Assembly (NCBI GenBank): GCA_009787625.1
Contig: WQSX01000003.1
Coordinates: 1 to 64,000 of the forward strand
From: Oscillospiraceae bacterium
GTDB lineage: Bacteria; Bacillota; Clostridia; Oscillospirales; Oscillospiraceae
Direction: 5' to 3'
Length of the DNA: 64,000 nt
In this document: piece after piece, positions 6,835-17,763 of the stretch
Numbering within the stretch: the stretch's first letter is position 1
Layout of the letters: each line of letters begins with the position of its first letter
Made by a program: the position numbers and the translations under genes
The notes under the pieces: model-generated
What the model was told of the DNA's origin: nothing
Seen by the model: only the letters and a program-made list of their open reading frames with translations
The model's database searches: none

Positions 6835-8097
6835 TCAACCCGCAACCTCCCAAACTGCACTAATTGGTGCGACGAACAAGTTATCCCCAAATGGCAAAAC
6901 GTCCGTTCCGGTGTAGAGCAAAATACCGCAATAAAATCGTTCGCCCAATATGTTTCTAAGCGTTTTTAGACCGGAAAAGTCGCTTTTCGAAACTGAACTG
7001 GCAGCTTTAATCTCAATGGCAATAACCCTACCATCTATAAATTCCAGTATGAGGTCAACTTCTTTGTTGTCGCTATCCCTGTAATGGAGTAACGAAAAGT
7101 CTGCGCTTGACCAAGCTTGTTGCTTAATAATTTCATTTATAACAAAAGTTTCTAGCAACGGACCTAGTGCCGTGCCATTTTTTATGTCTGCCAAAAATTC
7201 ATAGTTTATGCCCATGAGCGAACACACAATCCCGGTGTCTGTTAAAACTATTTTTGGCTTTTTTATTGCGCGACGTGAATAGTTATTACCCCATGCCGGC
7301 AAAGTGTTTAGCAGACATAAATCGTCAAGCAGATGTATGTATCCATTCATACTGCTTTCAGGAATGCCAATCAGCCGTGACATATTCGCTCGTACATATA
7401 TTTGAGAAGAATTTCCCGCTAAAATCTTGTAAATTTGTTGCATTCGGTCAATATGTGAAAGCCCGGAAAGTTCAGCCGCATCATGATCCAGCACTCGGTT
7501 AATATAGTTTCTGAAATATGCCCCTTTTCGCTTTCCGGAGCGGTGCTGTGCATCAGGATAACCACCATCAATAATTAGTTTTACGTAATCTGCTCGTGTT
7601 AATGGAGTCGCCCCTCGCAGATATGGCAAAATATCCCGACTCAAAAGATTACCGGCGAAATCTTCTTTTATTCCCATCTTTTCTCCGACAGAAAATGGCT
7701 GTAGTATTATTGTTTCCGCTCTTCCTGCAAGAGATTCGTTTGCGTCTCTGAGAGTTAGTAAATTTGCCGAGCCGGTCAGTAGAAATCTTCCCACTCTACG
7801 GTCTCTATCGACAGACATCTTTATTGCAGTTAACAGTTCAGGGCACCTTTGAACTTCATCAATAATTAGCAAACCTTCCGGAAATTGCGATATAAATTCA
7901 TATGTGTTCCCCTTTGCCGCCATAAGCACATCTTCTGAATCCAGTGTAACACTCATGCTCTTCACGTCTTTAGAAACCATTTGTGTAAGAGTGGATTTAC
8001 CCACTTGCCTTGCACCCTGAAGAACAGCAACCGGAGTATCGCTGAGGGTATCTCTCAGTATAGATTCTACATTTCTTCTTATCAATGTGTAATCCAT
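6835..8097 (-). CDS. AAA-family ATPase with DUF4143 domain
   Basis: A 420-residue protein of the widespread AAA_14 plus DUF4143 family. Walker A is GARQVGKS (28-35), Walker B is LLIIDEVQ near 77, and a sensor region LLTGSANLLTL follows. The C-terminal half has the DUF4143 winged-helix region and an end domain with EVDLILEF and IAIEIKAAS, which resembles a nuclease-like (PD-(D/E)XK) core. Cellular role is not established for the family; defence or regulatory roles have been proposed. AGGAG lies upstream of the ATG. The promoter region carries the 22-nt tandem repeat at 8127-8252. Confidence 0.85.
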   Translation of the reverse strand: MDYTLIRRNVESILRDTLSDTPVAVLQGARQVGKSTLTQMVSKDVKSMSVTLDSEDVLMAAKGNTYEFISQFPEGLLIIDEVQRCPELLTAIKMSVDRDRRVGRFLLTGSANLLTLRDANESLAGRAETIILQPFSVGEKMGIKEDFAGNLLSRDILPYLRGATPLTRADYVKLIIDGGYPDAQHRSGKRKGAYFRNYINRVLDHDAAELSGLSHIDRMQQIYKILAGNSSQIYVRANMSRLIGIPESSMNGYIHLLDDLCLLNTLPAWGNNYSRRAIKKPKIVLTDTGIVCSLMGINYEFLADIKNGTALGPLLETFVINEIIKQQAWSSADFSLLHYRDSDNKEVDLILEFIDGRVIAIEIKAASSVSKSDFSGLKTLRNILGERFYCGILLYTGTDVLPFGDNLFVAPISAVWEVAG

Positions 8098-8126
8098 TGC
8101 AATCTCCTATCTTCGCAGTGCAACGC

Positions 8127-8252
8127 CGCTGTTTTCCCGACCGCTTGTCGCTGTTTTCCCGACCGCTTGTCGCTGTTTTCCCGACCGCTTGTCGCTGTTT
8201 TCCCGACCACTTGTCGCTGTTTTCCCGACCACTTGTCGCTGTTTTCCCGAAG
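8127..8252. repeat. 22-nt tandem repeat, five full copies plus a partial one
   Basis: Units starting CGCTGTTTTCCCGACC recur with a period of exactly 22 nt at 8127, 8149, 8171, 8193, 8215 and 8237 (last copy partial). The units starting at 8193 and 8215 carry CCAC in place of CCGC. Copies abut directly with no spacers, so this is a minisatellite-like array and not CRISPR. It lies 30 nt upstream of the ATPase start codon, in its leader or promoter. Confidence 0.95.
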
Positions 8253-8453
8253 TTTATTGCTGTGATTATTACATTTTTTTATTGATAAGTCAAGAAAAAT
8301 CAATTAAACTATCAAGTAGCTGTTTCATGAATCGCCAACTCCCGCCTCCTATGTCTCTTTGTTCATAGCCTGTACACAAAAATGTTATACTTATTTGTTG
8401 ATTTCCACTCGTAGTTGGAGTAGAGTAATCTTATTAGAAAGAGGAACGTTAGT

Positions 8454-8741
8454 ATGTATGTAGCACTTGGTCTTATAATTGGAGTAATTTCAGGAACTGT
8501 TCAGTTTTTCTTGTTATCTCGGTTCACGGGAGCCGTAACTAAGGGCAAAATTAATAACAAAACCGTTATTTTTGCACTGACGCAATTTCTTTTTCCTTTT
8601 GCCGTTTTGGTTGCCTGTGCTTTCTTTATTCCGGACAGTCTCGCATGGACAGGGGTTGGCATGGGCGGCGCGCTTGTGATTAGCGCAGTCACCAAGTTCA
8701 TTCTCACATCACGTGGAGCTGAAGTAAAAGGCAAAAAGTAA
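8454..8741 (+). CDS. Small membrane protein, AtpI-like, first gene of the ATP synthase cluster
   Basis: A 95-residue protein with three membrane segments (about 3-23, 37-59, 65-87) and a basic end. Position immediately ahead of atpB, same strand and 99 nt away, matches AtpI, a non-essential assembly helper of bacterial ATP synthases. Sequence similarity alone would not justify the name. GAGGA lies eight nt upstream of the ATG. Confidence 0.5.
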   Translation: MYVALGLIIGVISGTVQFFLLSRFTGAVTKGKINNKTVIFALTQFLFPFAVLVACAFFIPDSLAWTGVGMGGALVISAVTKFILTSRGAEVKGKK

Positions 8742-8755
8742 TGTACCTCTTTGTC

Positions 8756-8777
8756 ATTCTGCGCGTAGTCGCAGAAT
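8756..8777. repeat. Short palindrome of the REP-like type
   Basis: ATTCTGCG (8756-8763) pairs with CGCAGAAT (8770-8777) and is preceded by GTC, the same design as the palindromes at 22098 and 24666. It lies between the AtpI-like gene and atpB. Confidence 0.45.
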
Positions 8778-8840
8778 TCGGAAAAGAAATAATCAACCCA
8801 AAAGTAATTTTACCTTATTATACAAAACATGAGGTACGAG

Positions 8841-9731
8841 ATGAATATTAATATTTTGCTCCTTTTATTCTCCGTTCCGCTCATTGTCGGCAGTATTCTG
8901 TGGAGATGTAGAATAGACGCTCATATAAGTAAAGATAAACCAATAGATAAGCCTTTGAAGCGAATCAGGCTTATTTCAACTTTACTCGCTGTAGCCGGTG
9001 GTTATGTGTTTATCACAAGGCTCCTTGTTATTATTTTCGGACAGCATGAGCGTGAAGAGCTTGCTTTTTCTATTTGGCAATCACGAGTTGACATCTTCGG
9101 TTACAGCTTGAGCCTCACTGTTGTCTACACTTGGGTTGCGATGGCTATTTTGATAATTCTCGCTCTTATCATTCGTTTTACTGTGTTTAAAACTCCTAAG
9201 GATAAGCCGTCAGGTGTTCAAAATGTGGTTGAGTTCATTGTCCAAGCCGTCTCTGATTACACACAAGCACAGGCCCATGGTGCCGGAGAAATGCTTGCTT
9301 CATATATTCTCACTATCGCCTCTTTAATGATTACAAGTGCTTTTCTTGAACTTTTCAGGATTCGCCCTCCAATGACTGATATTTCTATGACATTTGCACT
9401 TGCTTTGATGACTTTTGTTTTGATAAATATTTACGGCATACGAAAAAAGGGAATTAAAGGCAGAATAAAATCGCTCAGCTCCCCGACCCCTATTGTTTTT
9501 CCTTTTAGAGTTATTTCAGACATGGCAATTCCCGTTTCAATGGCTTGCCGTCTGTTTGGCAATATGCTTGGTGGTTTGATTATCATTGATTTGCTCTATA
9601 CTTCTTTAGGTAGTGGTGCCATCTTTTTCCCAAGCGTTGCAGGACTGTATTTCAATGCTTTTCACCCTATGATACAGGCGTTTATATTCGTCACTTTGAC
9701 GCTGACATTCATAAACGAAGCTGTTGAGTAA
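8841..9731 (+). CDS. atpB: ATP synthase Fo subunit a
   Basis: Membrane subunit forming the ion half-channels against the c ring. From ATG 8841 (GAGG six nt upstream) the protein has 296 residues. The diagnostic helix is CRLFGNMLGG with the essential arginine, and the last helix has FHPMIQAFIFVTLTL. About 85 residues with two extra membrane segments precede the usual start of the family (SRVDIFGYSLSLTVVYTW), so the N-terminus is longer than in E. coli. It leads atpE, atpF, the delta-alpha fusion, atpG, atpD and atpC. Confidence 0.93.
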   Translation: MNINILLLLFSVPLIVGSILWRCRIDAHISKDKPIDKPLKRIRLISTLLAVAGGYVFITRLLVIIFGQHEREELAFSIWQSRVDIFGYSLSLTVVYTWVAMAILIILALIIRFTVFKTPKDKPSGVQNVVEFIVQAVSDYTQAQAHGAGEMLASYILTIASLMITSAFLELFRIRPPMTDISMTFALALMTFVLINIYGIRKKGIKGRIKSLSSPTPIVFPFRVISDMAIPVSMACRLFGNMLGGLIIIDLLYTSLGSGAIFFPSVAGLYFNAFHPMIQAFIFVTLTLTFINEAVE

Positions 9732-9795
9732 ATACAAAACCTCGGAAACCCCGCCATTAGTTCAACTATATAAATTATTTTGGGAGGATTAAATC

Positions 9796-10008
9796 ATGGA
9801 TACAATAGGAATTGCTTTAAGTCTTTTGTCTTGTGCCGGGGCTGCAATCGGGATGGGGTTCGCCACCGGTAAAGCGGTGGAAGCCGTCGCTCGTCAGCCT
9901 GAATCATCAAGTAAAATCAACAGCACCTTACTTTTAGGTCTTGCCCTCACTGAATCTGCTGCAATCTACGGCTTCGTCGTTGCACTTATCTTGATTTTCA
10001 CCAGATAA
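9796..10008 (+). CDS. atpE: ATP synthase Fo subunit c
   Basis: A 70-residue hairpin of two membrane helices, joined by the ARQPE loop, forming the rotor ring. The ion-binding carboxylate is E53 in [11 protein letters not shown]. The glutamine that marks sodium-binding rings is replaced by M20 in [10 protein letters not shown], and the residue two after the glutamate is Ala (ESA), so proton coupling is more likely than sodium (inference). GGGAGG precedes the ATG. Confidence 0.95.
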   Translation: MDTIGIALSLLSCAGAAIGMGFATGKAVEAVARQPESSSKINSTLLLGLALTESAAIYGFVVALILIFTR

Positions 10009-10020
10009 AGGAGAGTATCT

Positions 10021-10488
10021 ATGGATATTCATATTGAAGATATTATTATCAGTATCATTAATATCATCATACTCTTTGTCTTACTGCGGCTCATTTTGTG
10101 GAAGCATGTTATTCGCTTTCTTGCAGAGAGGTCTGAGCGGATAGGTCAGCAGTTTGCTGATGCTGAGGTTAAGGAGCAACAGGCGGATGCTTTATCTGCA
10201 CAGTTTGAAAATAAACTTGCGGGGCTAAAGCAGCGTGACCAAGATTTGCTTGCGGCAGCAAAAGCCAGGGCATTTAAAGAGGCTGATTTGATTTTAGAGA
10301 AAGCACATAGTGATGCCGCTGTTTTGGTTAGTGATGCAAAAAATCATATCGCAGTGGAGAAAGCTCAGGCTCTTGAAGATGTGCATGATGAGGTGGCAAG
10401 GCTCGCCGCAAACATGGCATCTCAGATTTTGCATCGCGAAGTTTCCACCTCGGACAATGAGGGCGTAGTGGAAGAATTTTTCAGTTAA
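10021..10488 (+). CDS. atpF: ATP synthase Fo subunit b
   Basis: Peripheral-stalk subunit of 155 residues with one N-terminal membrane helix (about 8-27) followed by a long charged coiled coil. It ends in AANMASQILHREVS, typical of b subunits. Length is normal, with no delta domain fused to it as seen in mycobacteria. It starts 12 nt after atpE and ends 14 nt before the delta-alpha gene, so there is no room for a separate atpH. Confidence 0.92.
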   Translation: MDIHIEDIIISIINIIILFVLLRLILWKHVIRFLAERSERIGQQFADAEVKEQQADALSAQFENKLAGLKQRDQDLLAAAKARAFKEADLILEKAHSDAAVLVSDAKNHIAVEKAQALEDVHDEVARLAANMASQILHREVSTSDNEGVVEEFFS

Positions 10489-10502
10489 CTTAGAGGTGAA
10501 CT

Positions 10503-12233
10503 ATGGAAAATAGACCAATTTTGATTGTGACTTCTAAAAATGACGAACATCTCATTTCGTCTATAAAGACGGGTTTTGAAAACAAGTTTGACAGGAAGCT
10601 TGACTTTGAAATTGTAGAGAGTCGAAAAATAGCCGGTGGGTTTATCGCCGTTATTGATGGCTCGGTGTATGACGCAAGTTTTTCGTCTCGTCTGCACGAG
10701 CTATCACGGCAGATGGTTCACCCTGATGAGAAAGGTTCCTCCGTTGAGTCGTCTTTTTCTTCTGTGGGTGCTATTTTAAAAGAGCGTATTAAAACACGTG
10801 AGCCTGACCCTATTGTCTATGAATATGGCATTGTCAAAAGTTACTGCGACGATATTGTCCATGTTGAGGGGCTTGCCAGTTGCCATTATGGTGAGCTTCT
10901 CACTTTTGACGGTGGGGCTGTCGGGCTTGCTCTTGACCTTGTGCTCGGAGGCGTTGGTGCCGCTTTGCTTGGTGGAAGTGTTTCGACTACCAGCCTTGTC
11001 CGTAAATCAGGGCGCATTGCCGAGGTCTGTGTCGGGGAAAAGACCTTGGGTCGCGTCATTGACCCGCTCGGTCAACCACTTGACGGTAATGAACTAAACG
11101 CCGATAAGTTCCGCCCTATTGAGGCTTCTGCACCTTCTCTCATGGATCGTTCACCTGTTGACACTCCGCTCGAAACCGGGATTTTAGCTGTTGACAGCAT
11201 GATCCCCATCGGACGTGGACAACGTGAACTTATCATTGGTGACAGGCAGACAGGTAAGACATCTATTGCTCTCTCTGCAATAATGAACCAAAAAGATACA
11301 GGTGTTTTATGCGTTTACTGTGCCATAGGGCAAAAGACTTCTACCGTGTCGGGCATTGTTCACACTCTTCAGTCCGCAGGCGCTATGGATCACACTGTTA
11401 TTGTTGCCGCAATGGCTCATGATACCGCCGCAATGCAGTACATCGCCCCTTATGCCGCCTGTGCCATTGCGGAGGAGTTTATGTACAGTGGAAAAGATGT
11501 GCTTATTATCTATGACGACCTCTCCAAACATGCTGTAGCCTACAGAACTATGTCATTGCTCTTACGCCGCCCCTCAGGCCGCGAGGCTTATCCCGGTGAC
11601 GTTTTTTACCTGCATAGCCGCTTGCTTGAGCGTGCCGCTAAGCTTTCCCCCGAACTCGGTGGCGGCTCAATGACTGCACTTCCAATCATTGAAACGATGG
11701 CAGGTGATATTTCTGCCTATATCCCCACCAATGTTATCTCTATAACTGATGGGCAGATTTATCTTGAAACTGCAATGTTCAACGCAGGTCAGAGACCTGC
11801 TGTAAATGTTGGGCTTTCGGTTTCGCGCGTCGGGCGCAGTGCGCAGAGAAAGGCCATGCGTGCTGTTTCGGGCAATTTGAGACTTGAAATTGCTCAGTAC
11901 CGAGATATGGCAGTTTTTGCCCAATTTGGTGCCGATATTGACTCTGCGACATCCGCTATGCTGAGTCGCGGTGAACGCCTTGTCAGGCTTTTAGTTCAAC
12001 CTCGCGAACGTGCATACAAGCTCTCCGAGCAGGTTGTCTTACTGCTTGCTGCTGAGGACGGGCTTTTTGAGAAGTACAGTCTTGACACTATAACTGAAAC
12101 TGCCGCTGCACTACTCACATTTGTCCGTGAAAAAGCAGGGGCGATTTTGGATAATATTGATTATGTCACTGAACTAATGGACGGAGACAAAGCGGGACTC
12201 AGGCGAGTTTTTGAGGAGTTTTTGACCGATTGA
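10503..12233 (+). CDS. atpA: ATP synthase F1 delta (C-terminal domain)-alpha fusion protein
   Basis: A 576-residue protein, about 70 longer than normal alpha. Residues 1-72 match the C-terminal domain of delta/OSCP: ILIVTSKND, then IAGGFIAVIDGSVYDASFSS and RLHELSRQM. From about residue 78 it is ordinary alpha: helix SVGAILKERIK, GIVKSYCDDIVHVEGL, Walker A GDRQTGKT (246-253; residue 169 in E. coli, an offset of 77), and the SVSRVG arginine region followed by GNLRLEIAQYRDMAVFAQFG. The reading frame is continuous. Delta normally has an N-terminal six-helix domain that binds the tops of the alpha subunits; it is not encoded here. The enzyme carries three alpha chains, so the fusion implies up to three delta C-terminal domains per complex, or cleavage after translation. 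Confidence 0.9.
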   Translation: MENRPILIVTSKNDEHLISSIKTGFENKFDRKLDFEIVESRKIAGGFIAVIDGSVYDASFSSRLHELSRQMVHPDEKGSSVESSFSSVGAILKERIKTREPDPIVYEYGIVKSYCDDIVHVEGLASCHYGELLTFDGGAVGLALDLVLGGVGAALLGGSVSTTSLVRKSGRIAEVCVGEKTLGRVIDPLGQPLDGNELNADKFRPIEASAPSLMDRSPVDTPLETGILAVDSMIPIGRGQRELIIGDRQTGKTSIALSAIMNQKDTGVLCVYCAIGQKTSTVSGIVHTLQSAGAMDHTVIVAAMAHDTAAMQYIAPYAACAIAEEFMYSGKDVLIIYDDLSKHAVAYRTMSLLLRRPSGREAYPGDVFYLHSRLLERAAKLSPELGGGSMTALPIIETMAGDISAYIPTNVISITDGQIYLETAMFNAGQRPAVNVGLSVSRVGRSAQRKAMRAVSGNLRLEIAQYRDMAVFAQFGADIDSATSAMLSRGERLVRLLVQPRERAYKLSEQVVLLLAAEDGLFEKYSLDTITETAAALLTFVREKAGAILDNIDYVTELMDGDKAGLRRVFEEFLTD

Positions 12234-12251
12234 TTTGCATGGGAGGTTCAA

Positions 12252-14514
<2,263 letters not shown>

Positions 14515-14555
14515 CGATTCTGCGGCTAATGCGCACAGTGACGTGGGGTTTGCAT

Positions 14556-14963
14556 ATGAAACTTTTCAATCTCAAAATTTTAACACCGGAGCGGGAATTT
14601 TTCGATGGTTCGGTTGAGGCTGTTTCGGCTGATGGCCCTGATGGTAATGTTATGATTTTAGCCGACCATGTTGCGTTTATTATGCCTGTCGTGGTGGGAA
14701 ATATTAAAATTAAGACAGATGGTGCTTGGCGTGAGACTGTCAATTCTGAGGGATTTTTGGAAGTTCGCACAGATGAGGTTCTTATTTTTGTTCAATCCTG
14801 TCTACGACCTGAAGAGGTCGATCTGGATCGAGCAGAAGCGGCTCGCTCCCGTGAAATTGAGCGGCTTCGTCAAAGACAGAGCATGAGCGAGTATAGCAGC
14901 TCAAAAATAGCCTTGGCGCGTGCAGTTGCGCGGCTACAGCTTGCAAAAAAATCATTAAATTAG
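14556..14963 (+). CDS. atpC: ATP synthase F1 subunit epsilon
   Basis: A 135-residue subunit that links gamma to the c ring and inhibits ATP hydrolysis. The N-terminal beta-sandwich opens with MKLFNLKILTPEREFF and includes DGPDGNVMILADHVAFI, the family GxxGxxxxLxxHxP signature with changes. The C-terminal half is two helices. I chose ATG 14556 because the family starts at this point; an upstream in-frame codon at 14529 would add nine unrelated residues. Confidence 0.92.
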   Translation: MKLFNLKILTPEREFFDGSVEAVSADGPDGNVMILADHVAFIMPVVVGNIKIKTDGAWRETVNSEGFLEVRTDEVLIFVQSCLRPEEVDLDRAEAARSREIERLRQRQSMSEYSSSKIALARAVARLQLAKKSLN

Positions 14964-14974
14964 TAGAGGGAAGT

Positions 14975-15880
14975 ATGCTAGAGTTTTCGAAGCCGGAGAT
15001 CAGTGACATTTGTAAGCTTAGACCTTATATTCAAAATGGCAATACCAGAGTTTGCAATAATACGGTTGGTAGCATTTTTATGTGGAGGGACTATTTTTCA
15101 ACGGAGTTTTCCCTCTTCGGTGATGACGATAATGCCGGCGTTATCTTTAAGGTAAAGTCCAAGCATAATGATATAGACACTATGTTTTCTCTCCCACTTG
15201 GTGGTGACTACATAGCAGGTATCGAAGCGGTCAACGAATATTGTCGTGACCAAAACATACCTGCCTGTTACTATGCCTTGACTGAGAATGATCTCGAACC
15301 GCTCAGGTCAATATACACCAATCACGAGACTTTTTCCGATGATGATTGGGGCGACTATGTCTATAGTGCCTCTGACCTCGTAAATCTTGCAGGCAGAAAA
15401 TACAGTGGGAAACGCAATCATCTCAATCAATTCAAATCTGATAATCCCGACTATATTTTTGAAGAAATTACTTCGGATAATCTAAATGAGGTAAGGGATT
15501 TTTACGACAGGGTCAGCCGTGATGTTATTTTCACTTCAAAAACCGCATCGGAGGATCACGACAAAACCCTTGAAGTGCTTGCAAACTACGAAGCTTACGC
15601 CCCGCTCGGCGGACTTTTGCGGACTCGCGGCTCTGTCGTCGCATTTTCTGCAGGAGATATAATCGGTGATATGCTCTTTGTCCACATTGAAAAAGCTGAT
15701 ACGAATTATAGGGGCTGCTATCAAACGATTAATAATGAATTTGCCAAACATTTTGTGTCTGACGATATCTTGTTTATAAACCGCGAGGAAGATGAGGGCG
15801 ACCCGGGATTGCGGTTTTCAAAAAAATCTTACCACCCGATTGAAATAACTAGAAAATATATTTTCTTTGTGGTAAGATAA
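14975..15880 (+). CDS. DUF2156 family protein (GNAT-like fold)
   Basis: A 301-residue cytoplasmic protein related to the C-terminal domain of phosphatidylglycerol lysyltransferase (DUF2156). Typical stretches are CNNTVGSIFMWRDYF near residue 27, KYSGKRNHLNQFK near 141, and a C-terminal NREEDEGDPGLRFSKKSYHP. Free-standing members have no membrane part and no agreed substrate; acyl or aminoacyl transfer is inferred from the fold. It starts 11 nt after atpC and may be cotranscribed with it. Confidence 0.8.
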   Translation: MLEFSKPEISDICKLRPYIQNGNTRVCNNTVGSIFMWRDYFSTEFSLFGDDDNAGVIFKVKSKHNDIDTMFSLPLGGDYIAGIEAVNEYCRDQNIPACYYALTENDLEPLRSIYTNHETFSDDDWGDYVYSASDLVNLAGRKYSGKRNHLNQFKSDNPDYIFEEITSDNLNEVRDFYDRVSRDVIFTSKTASEDHDKTLEVLANYEAYAPLGGLLRTRGSVVAFSAGDIIGDMLFVHIEKADTNYRGCYQTINNEFAKHFVSDDILFINREEDEGDPGLRFSKKSYHPIEITRKYIFFVVR

Positions 15881-15896
15881 CATTTACTTAAATAAT

Positions 15897-15923
15897 TTAC
15901 GGCTCACCATTTGGAAGCCGTAA
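15897..15923 (+). terminator. Hairpin after the DUF2156 gene
   Basis: TTACGGCT (15897-15904) pairs with AGCCGTAA (15916-15923). The following bases TTGATG are only weakly T-rich, so termination would be partial. Confidence 0.4.
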
Positions 15924-15990
15924 TTGATGTACGTAAAAAATCCATATCTGTTCAAGGGCTGTTTGTTCCTTAAGTGTGGCGAGGTCTTCA

Positions 15991-17700
15991 ATGAGCGTTC
16001 GAGAGAAAATTATAATTGTTGACGATATTGATGTTGACCTTACTCTTGCCGAGAGTGCTCTTTGCGATTGCTACGAGATATATACTGCCTCTTGTGCAGA
16101 TGAGTTTTTTTCCTTGATACGTAAAGTGAATCCGGTTTTGATACTTCTTGACATCAAAATCCCCGACATGGATGGGTTTGAAGTCATTACAAAACTCAAA
16201 GCACAAACTGAGACATCAAACATTCCCGTTATTTTTTTAACCGGAATTTACGACAGTGACTCCGAAGTTAAGGGACTTAACCTCGGAGCTGTTGACTATA
16301 TAACAAAGCCTTATTCAAGAGAGCTTTTGCTCAAACGGGTGGATCTGCATGTACGGTTTGAAAAACAAAAGCATGAACTGCTGACCCACAATCTCAGCCT
16401 GGAGAGTGAAGTTGATAAAAAAGTTAGAGCCGTCATGGATTTGCAGTCCGCAATACTTTCTTCCATGGCGGAGCTTGTAGAACGCCGAGACCCGGGAACC
16501 GGCGGCCATATTGAAAGAACCCGGCATGATCTCAGCACCCTTATTCAGATGCTTCTGCGTAGGGGGGTGTATACTGAAGAGCTATCAAAAATTGATATCC
16601 CCCTGCTCGTTATATCTTCTCAACTGCATGATGTCGGCAAAATAGCTATACGAGATGATATTTTACTTAAAAAAGGCGTTTTGAGTGTGAGAGAGTTTGT
16701 TGAGATGAAAAACCACACCACTTACGGTGTTGATATCATTAAAAGAATCGAAAAAAACACCCCCGACAACATGTTTTTACAATACGCTGAAATTTGCGCC
16801 GGAACTCACCACGAGCGATGGGATGGCAAGGGGTATCCAAATGGATTAAAAGGCGAAGAAATTCCGCTCATCGGGCGATTAATGTCTATTGTTGATGTCT
16901 ATGATGCCCTTATTCATGAGCGCCCGTATAAGCCTGCTTTTTCTCATTCTGTCGCAATTGATACTATTAAAAAAAGCCGTGAAACTCACTTTGATCCACT
17001 GATTTGCGATGTTTTTGTTGAAAGTGCAGATGAGTTTAAGAAGATTGATGAGCTTTACAGATATAATGCACTCAATTCAGATTACCTCAACCCTCTGATG
17101 GCTACCATAAGCAATGCCATCGGCAAACGCGGCGGCGGCGAAGAACATCAGGCAAATAAAATACAGTCGTATTTTGAAATTCTATTCGATGCGCTCTCAG
17201 AGCAAACCACAAGTGAAAGTCAGTGCAAGGCATGGGATAAGGAAATACTGCTCGCATCAGTTCATCTAAATGATGTAGGCGAGTTATCGGTTCCCGATAA
17301 TATCTTAAATAAGCAAGGTGCTTTGACTGAGGACGAGTTTGCCGGAATTCGAAAGCATCCGCAGTTTGGCGTGCAATTTGTCCAAAGCATGAAAGATAAT
17401 GCGGAGACTGATTTAGTTTTGCACCATGCTGAGAGGTTTACGGGCAGTCATCACGAAAAGTGGGATGGTACCGGATATCCTCTCGGACTCAAAGGCAAGG
17501 GAATCCCCCTTGAAGGCAGGCTCATTGCCATTGCTGATGTGTATGATGCACTGCGAACAGACCGCCCATATAGAAAGGGCATTACACACAGAGATGCTGT
17601 CAACCTCATAAGAAACGGCAGTGGTTCACACTTCGACCCTGAGCTTGTCGAGTTGTTCTTAAAACACGAGAAAGAGTTTGAACAGGTTTCGTTGGATTAG
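15991..17700 (+). CDS. Receiver protein with two HD-GYP domains
   Basis: A 569-residue cytoplasmic protein. The receiver domain (about 1-125) has the acid pair in IIVDDID and phospho-acceptor Asp in LILLDIKIPD. The first HD-GYP domain (about 160-350) is complete, with HDVGKIAI, a GTHHERWDGKGYP motif and the GEEIPLIGRLMSIVDVYDAL helix; it should hydrolyse cyclic di-GMP. The second (about 385-565) keeps HHEKWDGTGYP but reads LNDVGELSV where HDVGK is expected, so it has lost part of its metal site. ATG 15991 has GAGG six nt upstream. A strong terminator follows. Confidence 0.9.
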   Translation: MSVREKIIIVDDIDVDLTLAESALCDCYEIYTASCADEFFSLIRKVNPVLILLDIKIPDMDGFEVITKLKAQTETSNIPVIFLTGIYDSDSEVKGLNLGAVDYITKPYSRELLLKRVDLHVRFEKQKHELLTHNLSLESEVDKKVRAVMDLQSAILSSMAELVERRDPGTGGHIERTRHDLSTLIQMLLRRGVYTEELSKIDIPLLVISSQLHDVGKIAIRDDILLKKGVLSVREFVEMKNHTTYGVDIIKRIEKNTPDNMFLQYAEICAGTHHERWDGKGYPNGLKGEEIPLIGRLMSIVDVYDALIHERPYKPAFSHSVAIDTIKKSRETHFDPLICDVFVESADEFKKIDELYRYNALNSDYLNPLMATISNAIGKRGGGEEHQANKIQSYFEILFDALSEQTTSESQCKAWDKEILLASVHLNDVGELSVPDNILNKQGALTEDEFAGIRKHPQFGVQFVQSMKDNAETDLVLHHAERFTGSHHEKWDGTGYPLGLKGKGIPLEGRLIAIADVYDALRTDRPYRKGITHRDAVNLIRNGSGSHFDPELVELFLKHEKEFEQVSLD

Positions 17701-17732
17701 TGTTTTTTAGTTAATGTTTCATATAAAAAATG

Positions 17733-17763
17733 CTCTGATTAATTATTTAATCGGAGTTTTTTT
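17733..17763 (+). terminator. Rho-independent terminator
   Basis: CTCTGATTAA (17733-17742) pairs with TTAATCGGAG (17747-17756) with one G-U pair and is followed by seven T. It ends the HD-GYP transcript. Confidence 0.85.

Noticed and set aside
8127-8252. CRISPR-like repeat array
   Set aside because: The 22-nt units abut with no spacers and no cas genes are nearby; it is a simple tandem repeat.
8082-8303. ORFs encoding repetitive peptides over the 22-nt array
   Set aside because: The repeat period is not a multiple of three, so all frames give rotating repeats; there is no ribosome site.
9796-10008. Sodium-coupled ATP synthase
   Set aside because: Subunit c lacks the sodium-binding glutamine (M20 instead) and has Ala two residues after the essential glutamate.
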